From Mycobacterium sp. DL440 (GTDB lineage: Bacteria; Actinomycetota; Actinomycetes; Mycobacteriales; Mycobacteriaceae): a stretch of 64,000 nt of DNA. Of the stretch, positions 9,701 to 18,190 are shown piece after piece. The notes beneath the pieces were generated by a model. The model saw only the letters and a program-made list of their open reading frames with translations, was not told where the DNA came from and did not search any database. The first letter of the stretch is position 1. Each line of letters begins with the position of its first letter. The stretch covers positions 2,222,984-2,286,983 of the forward strand of contig NZ_CP050191.1 in NCBI RefSeq assembly GCF_011745145.1, given 5' to 3'. A program made the position numbers and the translations under genes.

Positions 9701-11907
9701 ACGTTGGCCGTTAGGCTGTCAATTGAGGACCGCACCAGTGCATAGCGGGTGATCATCGAGAGCAGCCAGCCCGCCATGCGCCCACGGCCAAGCTCGATCT
9801 CTGCGTTGAGCTGCTGATCGACTCGATCCCACGCCCGGTCAAGATCGGCCAGAAAACCGTCGTAGGTGTCGGTCAGTTCCAACCAGGCTCGCTGCCAACT
9901 CGGTGTCACAAGTGCGTCGAATCGCTCGACGCTCACGAGTTCGGCGTCGAGTTCACTTTTGTTGGCCTTGAGGTCCTCATGTGCTTTGGTCAGGTGCGCG
10001 CCGTAGTGGCGCACCGCATAGGGTTGGTCGACTGTCGATGGTGTTGGGCTGGCAACGCGTTGCACAGTGCGGTGGCCGAATTCCAGAAAGAGCTGGTCGC
10101 AGTGCGCGCGCTCGGCGGCGAGCATTTTCTCTTCGTTGAAAAAGTGGGCCAATCGGGAGTGGCTGAAAACCCACCCGTGCCTGCGTCCGTCGCCGGTGAT
10201 GAATCGTGCCGCATCCTCGCTAAGATGCTCGAGTTCGGTGGATGACCATGTGCCCTGGCTGATTTCGGCGACATCCTGGAGGGTGATCGGCCCCAGGGCC
10301 CGGGCGCACAATCGAAAGAGATTCATGACACCGACCTCAGCTTGTCGAGCATCGCGTCCGTCTTGGGTCCATTGCCATTTTTGCTCGACCAACCATTGGT
10401 TAAACACTTCGGTCAGGCCGGGCTGGAGGCGATGTAAGTTGTCTGCGGTCACCGCGTCCTGGTCGTATTGGGCTCGGTTCCATAGTGTGGTGAGCCATAG
10501 CCCGAGCATCAGCGGGTCTCCCTCGCTGAGCCTGGTCAACTCGGCCAGGGCCGCCGAATCGTCGGCAAGACCAGCCAACGACGACCCCATCGAAGTGACA
10601 GCTTGGCGTACGCCGCCGGCATCGAGGGGCCCGATGTCCAGCACCGTGGCATCAGGCCAGTTCAACTCCCGAGCCCATGCCCGGCCATCACGACTGCCCG
10701 CATGTCGAGCCACCACAATGATCTTCACCCCTGACGCGACGGTGGAGAACTTGAGATCGTGGGGCAGTGTCCAGCCGGCGGCCTCATCGGCACCGTCGAT
10801 GATGACTACCAATGGGCGGTCCGGCGGGCGCTCATCATGCAGCATGCCAGGAATCTCACCGAACCATGTGGCGGGGTCAACATTGTCGTCGGTGGCTTGA
10901 TTTGTGATGTGTCGCAGTCGGTTACCGAGGATGGTGGCGGTGGACCGCTTGGTTTCGGTGGCGAACCTGAGACTGACCGGTACCAATACCACATCCGCGG
11001 TGTCGCCGAGGACGAGTTGGGCGGCCCAGTGCGCGACAAGCGCGGATTTGCCCGCTCCTGCGGGAGCGGCCAGCACCGCGAATGGGTGGTCCGGATCGTG
11101 AAGCCAGCGATCAAGCTTGTCGAGAGCCACGTTACGCCCGCCGAAAGGTGCTGGTCTGGTGGCGGTTCCCAGATATTGGTGGAGGAACTGTTCGACACTG
11201 TCGTGCGGGTTGTCGGGTAGACCGGCCAGCCCGGCGGTCAAGACCGCGACAGGGTCGGTTACTCCCGGCCATTCGATGGGCACAAAGCGTGCCAACGTGT
11301 CGGTGGGCACCATCGTGGCTACCTTGCTCGGTGCCTGCCCCGGGGCGCCGCGGTGATGGTCACGAATCATTCCTACGACGCCTACGACACCACCGCCGCG
11401 CACCAACCACACGGGTGTCCCACTGAAGCCGGGTTGTATCGAAATACCTGTGGTTCTGGGCACTTCAAGCTGAAATGACCTATCGGGAAGCGGCAAACTC
11501 AGCCGCGCCCCGTCGGCCCACAAACCATCGCCGCCGCCGACTGGAAACCCGAGAGCGGCCACTTCCCTTCGCGCGGCGTGGGCCGCCGGCAACAGCCGGG
11601 CCGGACGAACATCGGAAGGAAACTGACCGGTGAGTCGCAGAATCGCAATGTCGGCCGCTGCTCGCGGCTCCGCGTGCTCCACCGTCGCGGTGGCAACACT
11701 GCCCGGCGCACAGGGAAAGGCCAGTGTCAGCGGCGTGCCAGGCAGCGGCGGGTCGGCGTCGATCGGGCGCCCGAGCGCGGCATTGAGGACGTGTGTGCAC
11801 GTGCAGACCTGATCGTGGGTGACAAAAAACCCAGCGCCACAACTGTCCTGGCGGCCGTTCAGAATCCGCACCACACTGCGTTCGGCTTCAAGACGTTGAC
11901 TGAACAC
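6715..11907 (-). CDS. Trypsin-like protease fused to STAND/NACHT-type NTPase and long helical repeat
   Basis: The product is 1730 residues from a GTG start at 11907 with GGAAAGGTGA upstream. Residues 1-210 are a serine protease of the trypsin/HtrA fold: CTCTHV (His39), AADIAIL (Asp86) and QPGFSGTPVW (Ser162). An NTPase follows with Walker A APAGAGKSAL (281-290) and Walker B RPLVVIIDGADEA (from 364). The remaining 1300 residues are alpha-helical, repeat-like and rich in Leu/Ala, as in sensor arms of STAND proteins. No membrane span is visible. Fusions or operons of trypsin-like proteases with STAND ATPases are known anti-phage conflict proteins (for example in AVAST-type systems). I infer a ligand-activated protease, with helical repeats sensing and protease as effector. 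Confidence 0.85.
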   Translation of the reverse strand: MFSQRLEAERSVVRILNGRQDSCGAGFFVTHDQVCTCTHVLNAALGRPIDADPPLPGTPLTLAFPCAPGSVATATVEHAEPRAAADIAILRLTGQFPSDVRPARLLPAAHAARREVAALGFPVGGGDGLWADGARLSLPLPDRSFQLEVPRTTGISIQPGFSGTPVWLVRGGGVVGVVGMIRDHHRGAPGQAPSKVATMVPTDTLARFVPIEWPGVTDPVAVLTAGLAGLPDNPHDSVEQFLHQYLGTATRPAPFGGRNVALDKLDRWLHDPDHPFAVLAAPAGAGKSALVAHWAAQLVLGDTADVVLVPVSLRFATETKRSTATILGNRLRHITNQATDDNVDPATWFGEIPGMLHDERPPDRPLVVIIDGADEAAGWTLPHDLKFSTVASGVKIIVVARHAGSRDGRAWARELNWPDATVLDIGPLDAGGVRQAVTSMGSSLAGLADDSAALAELTRLSEGDPLMLGLWLTTLWNRAQYDQDAVTADNLHRLQPGLTEVFNQWLVEQKWQWTQDGRDARQAEVGVMNLFRLCARALGPITLQDVAEISQGTWSSTELEHLSEDAARFITGDGRRHGWVFSHSRLAHFFNEEKMLAAERAHCDQLFLEFGHRTVQRVASPTPSTVDQPYAVRHYGAHLTKAHEDLKANKSELDAELVSVERFDALVTPSWQRAWLELTDTYDGFLADLDRAWDRVDQQLNAEIELGRGRMAGWLLSMITRYALVRSSIDSLTANVSGAIVVALLDNGIWSVQRALAFSRGMTNVQRVPVLLAVARLDPDRIDEVLSTAEELGPTTAHLQVLSGIGTQDNTRRAQLSHTALSMFPRACRVPNSAESVNAILPILTDAQVQELTETLLTMTHTHGRANALLAIALIRPSAQRTPLLLKAADAASAIGDPEVSCDVLLSIARASSDGACRDVVSAQAQRQANLIAEPAHKMIRLISTSGLLAPPQRHVLHADILAAIDDEIQEATRTGRGEPVHMLCYLVEEADEHLLDQLASWVINDPDGLWKRGSSLALNGVEFMTRLARRLDDLRKRELGGRALAAIQDCTLRPPTIDEERVAVELLSDLPSEQIDQWAPLEAKLSALGRLHLAIATDDRRRHLNLADTAQEVATALTCSAFNDLGRVMDFADQLPARELLTPLRATAAPSRVQYSWLGLLAALPQLLAAFDQVDDELHGEFFSVVTELIANSTGYVRLAAAEIVAPQAPEAALQELLSLQMHIADTVEQLRTLSIAAAHLDDPKRKPWTALIRQRLDTKHSAVDIATNYPDLVAALLPLLGAEEVLNLANVETDRATATTNNTKVLAQILHRLCELDCTDDAVALLHHDQNRYLSDTLATSLAAAAAATGNARLNTAVLSILRDGNWDFPRLLNLPEQWRAQNPHILRPAAARWLADGQFDPRNRFRLEVAAAGLAYIDDQSARAELMESIWAALTDYTQPENRGDTLVRLLTCAEPPPAPAIVELALTTLRGTTDILDPFVRRRLLVAVAPHLPPDTLTDLLFTVFGNGNFLDETLAAAIAGLDDTAVRHLYQAVATRLHTSGRDTISHHDKLARALMPRCLIALAHMGYVEECLQQLEQPPAKDPNTVRTVIGAIAERIPQQFLDRASTLIRPPDTPADSHFTLAPLALREASCHGALPQYKALSGDGPVHIVGPILPGLVPHLLKLPEKDLYRPTADLLRHLPPIHRSSLLKDLGALAPLIAYLGGQPAIQATAEAILEIGEWFP

Positions 11908-12424
11908 CGATCGTCACCTTTCCCGTCACCTCGGCGCGTTGCGCCTGTGCCCAGCAGAGGCAGCCCCCCGGGTCTGGCTCACAACATCGCCGGAACCGTG
12001 CCGAAGGCGCCCATCGAAATTCGGCCACGGGCCGCGACCAGTACGTCCCGGTCGACGGTCCAGTTCTCGCTCATCGCCCGCGTTGCTGCGGAGCTCATAG
12101 TTGGGGCATGAGCGGACGTCGCCCCTGTGCCGTGCTGACATGGGGACTCTCGGTCCGGTCCATCGCACAGTGGCAACCTCGGTCATAGTCGCATCGTGGC
12201 AGATAGCCCTGACATCTCGTGTATGTCTACCTCAGCGTCGTACCGGAGTGTCCTACCCGGCCGAAAGCTGGTGGGCAGCCCGTGCGGTCCGGGGGAGTCG
12301 TCGCGGCGTCTAGAGCATCGCCGAGTGTCACAGGCTTGCCGAAACGGCGTCGCAGGTCAAGGGCCGCGATGGCGAAGACTTCTCATGGCGACGCTTTTCA
12401 CCGGCACTAGAGATCGTGTCAAGG
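11908..12424. other. Intergenic stretch between protease-STAND gene and tniQ
   Basis: About 520 bases. It must hold the promoter of the protease-STAND operon. A short minus-strand frame ending at 11979 (MSENWTVDRDVLVAARGR...) might encode a 31-residue peptide, but support is weak. No repeat or RNA gene was recognised. Confidence 0.35.
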
Positions 12425-13282
12425 TCATCGCGGCATATTGTTCATCCGAGTGCCACTGGTTGATGCCGTGCTCGCGCGACACATTGCGACTTGCTGCTCG
12501 TGCCAGCCGAGGAGGATGTCCATGTGCGGGGAATCTGGGCTGATGTGATATCGCCTCGCCATGTCGCCGATGAGGCGCTGGAGCGCGGTGGCTGGGGAGC
12601 CCTCCTGGTTGCGACCGGGCAGGTGACGAATCAAAGTCGCAGTGAGGTGGATCTGTTCGACGTAGTCGACGAACGCCGCCTCGATGCAGGATGTGGAGAA
12701 CTCGGTCGTCGTTGTGGCGATGGAACCGGTGTCGATTCGTTGCCAGCATTGCATGATTCGCACAGCGTCGCGGCGCAGAAACTCGATTTCTGCCTCGAGG
12801 TAGCGCCGCTGCAGCTTGCGATGTGTTCGCGCGGCCCCGATGACCGCCGGTTGTGAGCTGACGCTGACCTGGTCACGCGGTTCTCTGACCGGCAGCCCAA
12901 TCCAGAGGTGGTGGCGCAAACACACCACCCGGTAAAGCCTGGGCATGCAGTACACCGGTTCGAGCACTTTGCGGCGGGCCATGCACAGTCGGCATGAGGC
13001 GACCACGTTCGCGTAGTAGCTTTGTCCGTCCAGAAGGCGCAGCCGGGTTTGTAGTGTCTGCTGGTCATAGCCGCTGACTGAGGCCAGGCGCACAGGGTCG
13101 ATCTGTCTAGCTTGAGGGGTGATCCCCACGAGGGTTCGCAATGTCGACAGTGGAAAGTAGTTGGCGTTGGCGAGTCGCTGTAGGTAGGACGAGCCGATTT
13201 CGCCGTCAAACGGCGCCACCGTCACCGGCAGCGGTCGCAGCAGGGATCGTTTCCAGTCGAATCGGTGCATTTCGCCTGTCAT
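12425..13282 (-). CDS. tniQ: TniQ-family target-selection protein (second copy)
   Basis: The 285-residue protein has the TniQ layout: an N-terminal motif PLPVTVAPFDGEIGSSYL..RLANAN, then a zinc finger with CRLC (C-x2-C) and, about 28 residues on, VVCLRHH (C-x2-H). TniQ proteins link the target site to the AAA protein TnsC in Tn7/Tn5053-like transposition. Its start overlaps the stop of the preceding tniQ by four bases, so it is the last gene of the tnsABC-tniQ-tniQ operon. It differs clearly from its neighbour, so the two may serve different targets or act together. Confidence 0.8.
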   Translation of the reverse strand: MTGEMHRFDWKRSLLRPLPVTVAPFDGEIGSSYLQRLANANYFPLSTLRTLVGITPQARQIDPVRLASVSGYDQQTLQTRLRLLDGQSYYANVVASCRLCMARRKVLEPVYCMPRLYRVVCLRHHLWIGLPVREPRDQVSVSSQPAVIGAARTHRKLQRRYLEAEIEFLRRDAVRIMQCWQRIDTGSIATTTTEFSTSCIEAAFVDYVEQIHLTATLIRHLPGRNQEGSPATALQRLIGDMARRYHISPDSPHMDILLGWHEQQVAMCRASTASTSGTRMNNMPR

Positions 13283-14196
13283 GGCGGCGTTTCCACTTCG
13301 TCGGGTGGTTGCATATAGGTGGCGTCGAGGGCACGCACATAGGGGTCCCAGGCCCCGGTCGGGCGCAAACCGCTGATGATGCCGGCGATTTGGGTCCGGC
13401 CGCGTGCCAGGATTTTCGGGGTGGGCTCGCCGTGGTGGTCGAGGTCGTGGCGCAGTTGCAGCAGCATGGCGGTCAGTTGCACGGTGGTGGGGTAGTGCGC
13501 AGCGCAGTCATGCGGCGATCCGGGGCGGGGATCGATGGCATGCAGCTGTGCCGTTCGTGTGGCGACGGCGGGATCGGTGCGGGTGGCTCCCAGCCTGCGC
13601 CAGTTCTGCAGTGCGATGATCGCTTCTTCAAACCAGAACTGCACCCGGTGACGTCCCCACTGGGCGATCAGCACGCGGTGGGCGAGGTGGGCGTCGACGA
13701 TCGCGGGGCACGCGGCGATGCTGAATTGGGAGCTGCCCGTGGTTGCAAGCAGTGGCCCTCCGGTCCAGCGGTAGTGAACCAGGCAGATGACCTGGTCGTG
13801 TGTCGTATGCACGTGGATGCGCGCGCCGGGATCGCCACGGGCAGCAGCGCACAATTGGCAGGCATCAGTGGTTTTGGCCGACGCGCTGGGTTTTCCGAGC
13901 AGGTAGGGCCATCGGGTGAGATCGTCGGCCGTGCGGGTCTGTGGTAGGGCGCTAACGATGCTGCGACGCGGTCTATCGGTGAGCTTGGCTACCGCTGTCG
14001 CACCATCCTCGGCGTTACCGACGAGGGTGGTCAGCGCGTGGGCGGGTAGGTGGTTCTTGGCGGCGAGGCGAGCCAAGAAGCTGGGCAACGTCTCATTGGT
14101 AAGTGGGGGCAGCACACAGGGAAGGCGTCGTAGTATCGCCTCCGGTGGGGGCATGAGGCCTGGGAGGTTCGGAGCGTCGTGCTGTGACTTGGTCAC
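13279..14196 (-). CDS. tniQ: TniQ-family target-selection protein (first copy)
   Basis: The 305-residue protein starts with the TniQ signature (LPCVLPPLTNETLPSFLARLAAKNHLP). It carries a CQLC ... VICLVHYRW zinc-finger arrangement around residues 115-145. The start overlaps the tnsC stop by four bases. In Tn7-like elements, TniQ/TnsD proteins recognise the attachment site and recruit TnsC. No CRISPR effector genes or array are nearby, so targeting should be protein-based. Confidence 0.82.
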   Translation of the reverse strand: MTKSQHDAPNLPGLMPPPEAILRRLPCVLPPLTNETLPSFLARLAAKNHLPAHALTTLVGNAEDGATAVAKLTDRPRRSIVSALPQTRTADDLTRWPYLLGKPSASAKTTDACQLCAAARGDPGARIHVHTTHDQVICLVHYRWTGGPLLATTGSSQFSIAACPAIVDAHLAHRVLIAQWGRHRVQFWFEEAIIALQNWRRLGATRTDPAVATRTAQLHAIDPRPGSPHDCAAHYPTTVQLTAMLLQLRHDLDHHGEPTPKILARGRTQIAGIISGLRPTGAWDPYVRALDATYMQPPDEVETPP

Positions 14197-15221
14197 GGTG
14201 GCGGGGGTTGAGTGGCCTCAGCGGCGAGTCGGCGTGCTTCTTCGTCGACGGCGACTACGTCGAGAAGTTCGGTGGTAATGCGTTCTTCGCCTGAGGTGAT
14301 GGCCAGGTAGGCGCCGTCGGCGATGAGTTCGCGCAGCGTCCCGATCGACCCTTGGCAGCGGTCCCACAGGTAGTCCGCGTGATCGATTAGATAGCCGCTG
14401 TGGTGCCGAGGAAGGGGCAGGTACTGCTCGAATCCACCGGCCAGCTCTGCCCATTCGCGTTGTTGAGCGTTGGTTTTGTGTTCGTAGCGTTGCATGTTGG
14501 TGCGCTTGCAGCGTGCACGCCACTGTGCACCGGCTTTCCCGGTAAACAGGGGTGCGGTGTCGAGGTCTGTCCCGGCGTAGATCATCGTGGCGTCGAGGTA
14601 TTCGGCGAAACTCTTGAGTGAGTCGGCGACCTTGATGTCGGGAATGTGGTCGGTGTTGAGACGCTGGACCTCATCGACGAAAACGAACCGAGTGCCCAGC
14701 ACGCGCAATAGCGCACAGAGCCGAAACATCGCGCTGTCGTCTCGGAAGCTGCCCTCCGGTAGCCCTAGGAAGTGGGCGATGATGGCCCACAACTTGGCCG
14801 GCGTTGTGGCCGCAGTCAGCGATATGTAGAGCAGAGGGAGGTATTGAAGGTCGCCGATACGGTCGTAGCGGCGCCGCATCTCTGCCTCGAGCTTGCGTGC
14901 CGCATAGGTGATGGCGGTCGTCTTGCCGACCCACGGGGGGCCCGAGATCTGCAGGCCCGAACGCAATGTGTGTCTTGGCTTCTCGGATGCATGCAGTAGT
15001 CGCTCGGCGGAAGCTTCGAGGACCAGGAGGTTTCGGGTCTTCATGACACGTTCCTCGTCGATATAGTTGTATCGGCGGGCGTTATAGGCTTTGCGTTCCG
15101 TCGGTGTCAAGTCGGCGATCTCGGCACAGGTGAGATTGGGCTGCAAGGCATCTGGAGTGTTCGTGTAGGCGCAGAATTCGCGCCACTGTTCTTTGGTGGT
15201 GGGGGCCGCCATGATTACCAT
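14193..15221 (-). CDS. tnsC: TnsC/TniB-like AAA+ ATPase
   Basis: The 342-residue protein has Walker A GPPWVGKTT (94-102) and Walker B RFVFVDEVQRLN (178-189), in the typical TniB/TnsC context. It would form ATP-dependent filaments on DNA and connect TniQ to the transposase. The N-terminal 50 residues (ADLTPTERKAYNARRYNYIDEERVMKTRN) match the region that precedes the AAA core in TniB proteins. The start overlaps the tnsB stop; a second ATG three codons in is equally possible. Confidence 0.88.
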   Translation of the reverse strand: MVIMAAPTTKEQWREFCAYTNTPDALQPNLTCAEIADLTPTERKAYNARRYNYIDEERVMKTRNLLVLEASAERLLHASEKPRHTLRSGLQISGPPWVGKTTAITYAARKLEAEMRRRYDRIGDLQYLPLLYISLTAATTPAKLWAIIAHFLGLPEGSFRDDSAMFRLCALLRVLGTRFVFVDEVQRLNTDHIPDIKVADSLKSFAEYLDATMIYAGTDLDTAPLFTGKAGAQWRARCKRTNMQRYEHKTNAQQREWAELAGGFEQYLPLPRHHSGYLIDHADYLWDRCQGSIGTLRELIADGAYLAITSGEERITTELLDVVAVDEEARRLAAEATQPPPP

Positions 15222-17260
15222 TCCTCGCTGTAGTCGACGGCGCGGATCGGCGTGATGCGGGTCGGCAGTGGCGGCTCATCCTCAACGTCGACAACATGGC
15301 GGGCATCGATGGGGGCATGGTCGGGCGGAATCTTGGGGCGCATGACCTGGCGGGTGAGGTTCTTGCGGGCGGCCGCAGCTTCACGGTGACTGAATGCGAG
15401 GTCTGCCTCGTCAGGCCCGGCGAACAGGCGCATATGAATGTCGTTGGCCCGCTGGGCGATCTCTTTCTCGGTGGGCCGATTGGCATCGCCGTATCCTTCG
15501 AGCATCGTATGGAGAAGTTGCAGGCCGAAGGGGACAACCACCAAATCTGCGTGTTTCCAGCGGCATTCGATCCAGGTTTTCCGCTCATCGTCACGCACCC
15601 ATATCTGCATGACATTGGTCGGGTCATACCGGACCTCCCAGTAACCGTCTGGCCGCCGGGACCGGGAGCGGGCCAGGCCACGCAGCCGGGCCTCGTCGGG
15701 GGAGTCGCGCTGTGGCGTGTAAGTCAGGTGGTGCATGTTGACGCCGTAGCGTTGGATGGTGCGTTTGTCGAAGGCCAGCAGGCCAATCCATTCGTCGCGG
15801 TCGAGCGTGCGGATTTGCCCGGGGATGTGGGCGCTGAGCGCGGCATAGAGGTCGTTGGGGGTGACTTCTTTGAGGTGGGGCGCCAACCCCAGGTCGAGTC
15901 CAGCGTGGGGGCGGTACTGATAGACCGACAGGATCCATTGGTCGAGCAGGCTTTGCAGCAAAACGATCGGCCATACCGCCTCGATCTTGCTGCTTCGGCC
16001 CCGGTTGGCCACCGAATTGCCCGTGTAACCGCGCATCCACTGCACGAAATCTGCCCCGATAGTCTTGATCACTCGTTCCACGATGGGTTTTGCGGTCGGC
16101 TCATGCGGTGAGGCAATGCGCTGGTGGATACCTCGCGACTCCATGGCGCCGACAAACGTCGGAACGACGAAGATCCGTCCTCGGTCGACGAAGACACCGC
16201 GGATATCGAGGATGGGGCGGGCAGCGGCCAGTTTTCGAAGTTCTTCTTCTGGACTGATCGAACCCCTGGGCAGGTAGTGGCGGGCGATCGACATTGTGTC
16301 GAGCCATCCCGGCAGCTGCAGCAGCGGGATCATCGCGCGGTTGACCATCTCGGTAGCCTCAACCGACAAGTGTGCCTTCGGCCGCAAGATGGCCGCGGCT
16401 ATCGTGCGCGTCGCCACGTCGATGACCACAGCGAGATCGATTCTTGCTGACGTGCCGTCGGCCAACAGAGCCCAGGCGTCCAACGAGGTGGAGTCGATTT
16501 GCACTTCCTGTCCGGGATAGACCGCCGTGCACGTGCCCCAGCCACGGTCGGGGCTGGTGGCTACGCTCTGGCGACGAGTGGCCGCACCGAAGCTGCTCTG
16601 TCCCCGGTCCAGCTTGCGCAGCTCTTTGTAGGCGGTGCTGCGGCGCAGCGGCGTCAACCCCAGCTGCAGCGTTTCGCGGGCAGCAAGTTCGATGACCTGC
16701 GCCCCCGAAGGTGTGGGTTTCCAGGTGAAACCCTTGCGCACCTTGTCCAGGACCGCACGGACCTCGGGATCGATCGTGGAATTGCGGGTGTGGCCGGGCA
16801 GGCCACGCTTGTCGGCGCAGCCCAGCACACCATGTTTGAATCCGACGTAGCGGCGCCACATCGTGGCCATCGACACCGTCAACCCTTTGGCGGCCAATTC
16901 TTGTCGCTTACGCTCCAATCGCTGCACCACCGTGCCGACCACAGGCGGCGGGTCGAGCACGCCGCGTTGCGCTGGTGTGATCCCGTACGTCAGCTCGTAC
17001 ATCTGGTCGTACCAGAACTCGGCGTCACGTCGTCTCGAGGTGCTCAGCGCGGCAACAAGATGCTGATCCTGCTGACTGCCGGCGGGGTCGTCTGCGGCGG
17101 CAAAGGTGTCGTCGGCCAGCAGCACCGCCGCGGCGATTAGCATCATGGTGCCATCGACGGTGTTCTGCAGCCTGACCATCAGACCGTCACACTTGATGAC
17201 CTCCCAGGTGCCGTCCTGGTATGAAATGATGTCTCCGTCGGTGACCACGTTCACCGCCAC
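15215..17260 (-). CDS. tnsB: TnsB/TniA-like DDE transposase
   Basis: This 681-residue Mu/TniA-type integrase starts at a GTG. Catalytic acids appear as Asp256 (VQIDSTSLD), Asp359 (GVFVDRG) and Glu395 (KPIVERVIKT). The N-terminal part holds the helical DNA-binding domains, and the C-terminal 150 residues include the beta-barrel and the tail that contacts TnsC. It should bind the repeats at the transposon ends and perform 3' strand transfer. It overlaps tnsA by ten bases. Length and motifs are normal for the family, so it looks functional. Confidence 0.9.
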   Translation of the reverse strand: MAVNVVTDGDIISYQDGTWEVIKCDGLMVRLQNTVDGTMMLIAAAVLLADDTFAAADDPAGSQQDQHLVAALSTSRRRDAEFWYDQMYELTYGITPAQRGVLDPPPVVGTVVQRLERKRQELAAKGLTVSMATMWRRYVGFKHGVLGCADKRGLPGHTRNSTIDPEVRAVLDKVRKGFTWKPTPSGAQVIELAARETLQLGLTPLRRSTAYKELRKLDRGQSSFGAATRRQSVATSPDRGWGTCTAVYPGQEVQIDSTSLDAWALLADGTSARIDLAVVIDVATRTIAAAILRPKAHLSVEATEMVNRAMIPLLQLPGWLDTMSIARHYLPRGSISPEEELRKLAAARPILDIRGVFVDRGRIFVVPTFVGAMESRGIHQRIASPHEPTAKPIVERVIKTIGADFVQWMRGYTGNSVANRGRSSKIEAVWPIVLLQSLLDQWILSVYQYRPHAGLDLGLAPHLKEVTPNDLYAALSAHIPGQIRTLDRDEWIGLLAFDKRTIQRYGVNMHHLTYTPQRDSPDEARLRGLARSRSRRPDGYWEVRYDPTNVMQIWVRDDERKTWIECRWKHADLVVVPFGLQLLHTMLEGYGDANRPTEKEIAQRANDIHMRLFAGPDEADLAFSHREAAAARKNLTRQVMRPKIPPDHAPIDARHVVDVEDEPPLPTRITPIRAVDYSEEW

Positions 17261-18144
17261 ACCTCGCTATCGCTACCGAGTGGCCGTGCTAGATCCAGAT
17301 GCAACTCCTGCTGCCACATCAGGTGATAGAGCCCGCTGAGCACCACAGAGCGGCAGTGATCGGTGCCCCGGCAACAGTCATCGACGAGGCAGTCCAGCAG
17401 GACCGGTGGCCGCGCTGGCTGGGGATCGGTGGCGCTCAGCAGAAAGGTGCGCAACGCGGCGGGTGGCGCGAACCGTGGATGCCCGAACCCGTTGAGTACG
17501 AGGATGTTGCGCTCAACGACCGGGTCGATTGCCGCGAATACCCCGTAGCCCCATCCCAACTGGGCGCAGACCTGCTGTGTGCGTTCGTGCCGCACTGCGA
17601 CCTCGGCGTCGATCAATGCTTGCGGGTGCACATCGACCACCAGCGCGGTGCCGTCGCGCAGTCGCGCGAAAAAGTCGGGGGCATGACGTTGCGGCCGCGC
17701 CCCTTTTGGCCACAGGATCCAGAACGGATTGGAGGCTACGGCCACGACCTGCCCGCAAAAATCGAGCAGCATCAGCGCGATGAACTCGAACCGCGATTCG
17801 CAGCGAACATGGCGCTGCGATCGGGTGAACCAGTAGTTGCCCTCGTGGGCCCGCTTACCGGGGTAGACCGGGAATCGCCGGACTGGACGGTGATCTTCGA
17901 ACCGAACACTGGACAGCTCGCTGGTGAGGCGGTGATAGGACAGCGCCCGGCTAGTCGCGTCACGGAACAGCAGCTGTGTGTAGCGGGCCGGATTGACGGG
18001 GAGCTTGGCAGCTGGCCGGGGCCTCACCGGGACCACCAACCCCAGGTGGGCCGACGAACCGAAATCCAGCGGGCATTGACATCGTGGGCCAGACACGGTG
18101 AAATGAACATGATTCCTCCCCAGCGGATGAATCGGGAACAACAT
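17251..18144 (-). CDS. tnsA: TnsA-like endonuclease subunit of heteromeric transposase
   Basis: The core has CESRFEF (catalytic Glu), RHAPDFFARLRDG (catalytic Asp) and LVVDVHP, which occupies the position of the basic residue of the PD-(D/E)XK-like TnsA fold. Here that residue is His; relatives often have Lys or Arg. TnsA cuts the 5' ends so the element moves by cut-and-paste. The frame stays open to 18234, but a strong hairpin lies at 18159-18186. I therefore prefer the ATG at 18144 (297 residues); an even later start cannot be excluded. It is the first gene of the five-gene transposition operon. Confidence 0.75.
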   Translation of the reverse strand: MLFPIHPLGRNHVHFTVSGPRCQCPLDFGSSAHLGLVVPVRPRPAAKLPVNPARYTQLLFRDATSRALSYHRLTSELSSVRFEDHRPVRRFPVYPGKRAHEGNYWFTRSQRHVRCESRFEFIALMLLDFCGQVVAVASNPFWILWPKGARPQRHAPDFFARLRDGTALVVDVHPQALIDAEVAVRHERTQQVCAQLGWGYGVFAAIDPVVERNILVLNGFGHPRFAPPAALRTFLLSATDPQPARPPVLLDCLVDDCCRGTDHCRSVVLSGLYHLMWQQELHLDLARPLGSDSEVWR

Positions 18145-18158
18145 CTTCAGATCGAGCC

Positions 18159-18186
18159 AAAAGCCGGGTGGCCGCCCGGCTTTTTT
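18159..18186 (+). terminator. Strong GC-rich hairpin followed by T6
   Basis: AAAAGCCGGG pairs with CCCGGCTTTT around a 6-base loop and is followed by a run of T on the plus strand. This has the shape of an intrinsic terminator. It sits just upstream of tnsA on the opposite strand. It may block plus-strand read-through out of the transposition genes, or attenuate leftward transcription entering the tns operon. Confidence 0.6.
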
Positions 18187-18190
18187 GCTT

